From: Bifidobacterium breve
Lineage (GTDB): Bacteria > Actinomycetota > Actinomycetes > S36-B12
Reading direction: 5' to 3'
Length of the DNA: 7,701 bases
Assembly: GCA_945885645.1 (NCBI GenBank)
Contig: CAMCYV010000067.1
Coordinates: 1-7,701, forward strand
The notes below the pieces were generated by a model. It worked only from the letters and a program-made list of their open reading frames with translations, did no database searches and was not told where the DNA came from. Made by a program: the position numbers and the translations under genes. This document shows, piece after piece, positions 5,298 to 7,701 of the stretch (its first letter is position 1; each line of letters starts with the position of its first letter).

Positions 5298-6853
5298 TCC
5301 GAGCCCCCTTCACTCGATGCCGGGACACTCAAGATCGGGTACGTGACCTCCGGGTCGGTTACGCCAACGGTGGTCATGAGTCGATCAACAGCCGGGTTAA
5401 TCACGTTGAGTAAAGGTGCTGGGAAGACACCAAGAACGAGGATCAACGCGGCGATGGGGACAAGCGCGGTGATTTCTCGACCATTGAGATCTTTCATACC
5501 TTCACACTCGGGGTTGAGTGGTCCGGTCATGCTCTTCTGGTAGACCCGCAAGACATAAGCGGCGGTGAGCACAATTCCGAGGGTAGCGATCGCACCAACC
5601 CACATGTATTGCTGGAATGCACCAAGCAAGACCATGAACTCACCAATGAAGGAGATCATTCCGGGCAGGGCCAAGCTTGATAAGGCGGCGATCAGGAAAA
5701 AGCCTGCCAAAACGGGTGCGACCTTGTTAACTCCGCCGAATGAGGAGAGCTGCGCTGAGCCACCCCGACGTGACATGAGATAACCCGCCGCAATAAACAA
5801 CCCGGCTGTACTTAACCCGTGCGCAACCATGTAGATCACGGAACCGGATTGACCAACTGAAGTGAAGACGAAGATACCAAGAGCGATGAACCCGAAGTGG
5901 GACATAGACGAGTATGCAAAGAGTCGACGCATGTCGGTCTGTTTGAGAGCCACGAATCCGCCATAGAAAATACCGATCAAAGCAATCGCGATCACAACCG
6001 GTGCATAGAAAGTACTAGCGGCCGGGAAAATTTCGAGGCAATAGCGGATCATGCCGAAGGTTCCGACCTTGTCCAGAACACCAATGAGCAGCACCGAAGT
6101 TCCCGGCTGGGCTTGGCCAGCGGCGTCAGGCAACCAGGTGTGAAATGGCCACAGTGGAGCTTTGATTGCAAAAGCGAAAAAGAATCCGAGGAACAGTAAC
6201 TTCTGGATATCCGGATCGATATCAAGACCGACCAAAGCGGTGAAGTCGAATGTGCCGGTTCCCGTGATCTGGGCCGAAACAACGTACAGACCAATCACCG
6301 CGGCCAACATAAACAGTCCACCAACCAAACTGTAAATCAGGAACTTTACAGCGGCGTAGGACCTTTGCGGGCCGCCGTAGCGACCTATCATGAAATAGAC
6401 GGGAATGAGCATCGCTTCAAAGAAAACGTAAAACAGGAAAACATCAGTTGCAGCGAAAACACCAATCATGAGTGACTCAAGAACCAGAATCAACGCGAAG
6501 TAGCCCTTCACGCTACCTTGGGAATCCAAGGCTTCATTCCATCCGCCCAAAATAACAACGGGGACCAGGGTTGCCGCTAACGCGATCAGCACTAGTGCAA
6601 TTCCGTCAACTCCCAGTGAAAAGTTAATACCGAAGGCTGGAATCCACGTGTAGCTTTCAGCGAACTGGAAAACTTCCTGTGAATTCGCCTCGAAGTTCAA
6701 CGCCATTGAAATTACGGCGCCAAGCGTGACCACTGAGAACACCAGTGCGACGCTCTTGGCAAGTTTTTCATTGTGTTTGGGTGATAAGGCAACAATCACA
6801 CTACCCACCAGTGGAAGCAGGGCAATTGTGGTTAACCACGGATACGTATTCAC
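5294..6853 (-). CDS. nuoM: NADH-quinone oxidoreductase subunit M
   Basis: A 519-residue antiporter-like proton-pumping membrane subunit of complex I, with about 14 membrane helices. Functional residues known from E. coli NuoM are visible: E146 in FFEAMLIPVYFMIG, K231 in FAIKAPLWPFHTWLPDA, K262 in GVLDKVGTFGMIR, and E405 in SFIGEFMVLLG. The stretch GQAQPGTSVLL after LPDA replaces the HTEAPTAGSVLL of proteobacterial NuoM and points to the actinobacterial branch. It also has LKQTDMRRLFAYSSMSHFGF (303-322), the conserved discontinuous-helix region. The start is a GTG whose first base is the last base of the nuoL TAG, a one-base overlap, with GAGG five bases upstream. The 3' end overlaps nuoN by four bases. 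The length and all key residues are normal, so it should be functional. Confidence 0.97.
   Translation of the reverse strand: MNTYPWLTTIALLPLVGSVIVALSPKHNEKLAKSVALVFSVVTLGAVISMALNFEANSQEVFQFAESYTWIPAFGINFSLGVDGIALVLIALAATLVPVVILGGWNEALDSQGSVKGYFALILVLESLMIGVFAATDVFLFYVFFEAMLIPVYFMIGRYGGPQRSYAAVKFLIYSLVGGLFMLAAVIGLYVVSAQITGTGTFDFTALVGLDIDPDIQKLLFLGFFFAFAIKAPLWPFHTWLPDAAGQAQPGTSVLLIGVLDKVGTFGMIRYCLEIFPAASTFYAPVVIAIALIGIFYGGFVALKQTDMRRLFAYSSMSHFGFIALGIFVFTSVGQSGSVIYMVAHGLSTAGLFIAAGYLMSRRGGSAQLSSFGGVNKVAPVLAGFFLIAALSSLALPGMISFIGEFMVLLGAFQQYMWVGAIATLGIVLTAAYVLRVYQKSMTGPLNPECEGMKDLNGREITALVPIAALILVLGVFPAPLLNVINPAVDRLMTTVGVTDPEVTYPILSVPASSEGGSE
5298..5311 (-). promoter_or_regulatory. Strong nuoN ribosome binding site
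   Basis: Read on the minus strand, GAAGGGGG (5311-5304) is followed by a six-base spacer and the GTG start of nuoN at 5297. It lies inside the end of nuoM. The match and spacing settle the GTG as the true start despite the overlap with the nuoM stop. They also suggest nuoN can be initiated independently, not only by re-initiation after nuoM. Confidence 0.6.
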
Positions 6854-7701
6854 TAGATCCTCACCAACACTAGAGCCAGAAGCACTAAGACGGATCCGCC
6901 CACCATGGATAACGCGTACGATCGAATAAATCCGGATTGAGTTCGGCGCATACGACCAGAGAGTCCACCGACAATCGCTGCTGACCCGTTGACAGAACCG
7001 TCCACAATGCGTGAGTCAAACCACACGAGTGCCCTAGCCGCATAATTCGTTGGTGCCACTACCAATGCGTGGTTGACGGCGTCACCGTACAGATCCTTGC
7101 GTGCTGCGCGAGTGAGCCAATTGCCCTGTGGCGCCTCAATGGGAACCTCACGTCGGGCGTAGGTGATCCAGCCAATGATCGAGCCGATGATGACAAAGAC
7201 CAAAGTGATTCCAATGTAGGCACTCGTTGGCAACGGGGTTGGTTCGCTTTCGTAGCCGACAACCGGCTCCAACCAGCCCTCGATGTCTCCCCAAAAGAGC
7301 AAAGCCATTCCGAGGAACGTTGAGCCAAGTCCCAAAATAATGAGTGGGATTGTCATGATGGCTGGTGACTCGTGCGGGTGGGCGTCGCTCTCCCAACGTT
7401 TTTTACCAAAGAAGGTCATAGCGACCATCCGGGTCATGTAGAAACCAGTGATACCTGCGGCAAGGACTGCCGCTCCACCGATAAACCAACCGCGCTCAAA
7501 GGCAGCGTGAATGATTTCGTCCTTCGACCAGAAGCCTGAGAATGGTGGGATTCCGATGATCGCGAGATAACCGGCCATAAAGGTTATGAAGGTGATCACC
7601 ATGACCGATCGCAACGCGCCATAACGACGCATGTTCACGTTGTCATTCATGCCGTGCATGACCGAGCCGGCCCCAAGAAAGAGCCCAGCCTTGAAAACTC
7701 C
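6853..7701 (-). CDS. nuoL: NADH-quinone oxidoreductase subunit L, C-terminal part
   Basis: The last 282 codons of nuoL; the reading frame stays open to the right edge, so the 5' half of a gene of about 620 codons lies outside the window. The first visible residues, VFKAGLFLGAGSVMHGM, are the conserved NuoL segment carrying a functional Lys in a mid-protein helix. The apparent ATG at 7659 is therefore internal and not a start. GIPPFSGFWSKDEI follows (residues 50-63 of the visible part), with the Lys and Asp of the distal proton channel. The C-terminal region has the expected linker and basic segment. It ends in a hydrophobic helix (SMVGGSVLVLLALVLVRI), consistent with the long lateral helix and final anchor that brace NuoM and NuoN. 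NuoL is the most distal pump of complex I. Its stop overlaps nuoM by one base. NDNVNMRRYG occupies the position of the usual DMRRMGGL-type loop. Confidence 0.96.
   Translation of the reverse strand, partial: GVFKAGLFLGAGSVMHGMNDNVNMRRYGALRSVMVITFITFMAGYLAIIGIPPFSGFWSKDEIIHAAFERGWFIGGAAVLAAGITGFYMTRMVAMTFFGKKRWESDAHPHESPAIMTIPLIILGLGSTFLGMALLFWGDIEGWLEPVVGYESEPTPLPTSAYIGITLVFVIIGSIIGWITYARREVPIEAPQGNWLTRAARKDLYGDAVNHALVVAPTNYAARALVWFDSRIVDGSVNGSAAIVGGLSGRMRRTQSGFIRSYALSMVGGSVLVLLALVLVRI

Noticed and set aside
7657..7659. ATG at 7659 as the start of a separate 268-residue protein
   Set aside because: The frame remains open to the window edge, and the upstream residues VFKAGLFLGAGSV are conserved NuoL sequence, so this Met is internal.

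Overview
The window is a gene-dense stretch of bacterial chromosome, most likely from an Actinomycetota (actinobacterial) genome of roughly 50% GC. The case for this rests on four things. NuoM carries an actinobacterial-style LPDAAGQAQPG...GVLDKVGTFGMIR stretch. A polyprenyl diphosphate synthase directly follows nuoN. GTG starts are frequent. The small NuoI-like protein has a CMLC..ECPxWCIxxDSH signature that I associate with actinobacterial second-copy NuoI proteins (recalled, not searched). I cannot fix the genus. There are no RNA genes, CRISPR arrays, insertion sequences or long repeats, and no gene-free stretch over 100 bases.

Layout, left to right. (1) Bases 58-549 (+): a complete yajQ with a good ribosome binding site, and a plausible promoter with overlapping dyads just upstream. 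(2) Bases 1743-533 (-): a compact three-gene operon encoding small homologues of complex I subunits B, C and I. The B/C junction is abutting and the C/I junction is an ATGA overlap. (3) Bases 1843-2766 (+): rarD, an EamA/DMT-family permease, divergent from nuoB and convergent with the next gene. (4) Bases 7701-2763 (-): the 3' end of a respiratory complex I operon in the order nuoL (5' part outside the window), nuoM, nuoN, polyprenyl diphosphate synthase, with junctions of 1 bp overlap, 4 bp overlap and 12 bp gap.

How it fits together. NuoL, NuoM and NuoN are the three antiporter-like proton-pumping membrane subunits of NADH:quinone oxidoreductase. The co-transcribed prenyl synthase probably makes the side chain of the menaquinone that this complex reduces. 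The separate B-C-I set supplies the N2-type iron-sulfur protein, the 30 kDa-type subunit and a two-cluster ferredoxin subunit. It has no NuoD, NuoH or NADH-oxidising subunits beside it. The canonical nuoA-K genes should lie beyond the right edge, so the B-C-I set is best read as a paralogous electron-transfer module.

The main point of interest is this B-C-I module, whose NuoB keeps all four cluster cysteines but has lost the usual RFG and SPRQAD loop. The rest of the window is ordinary housekeeping sequence.
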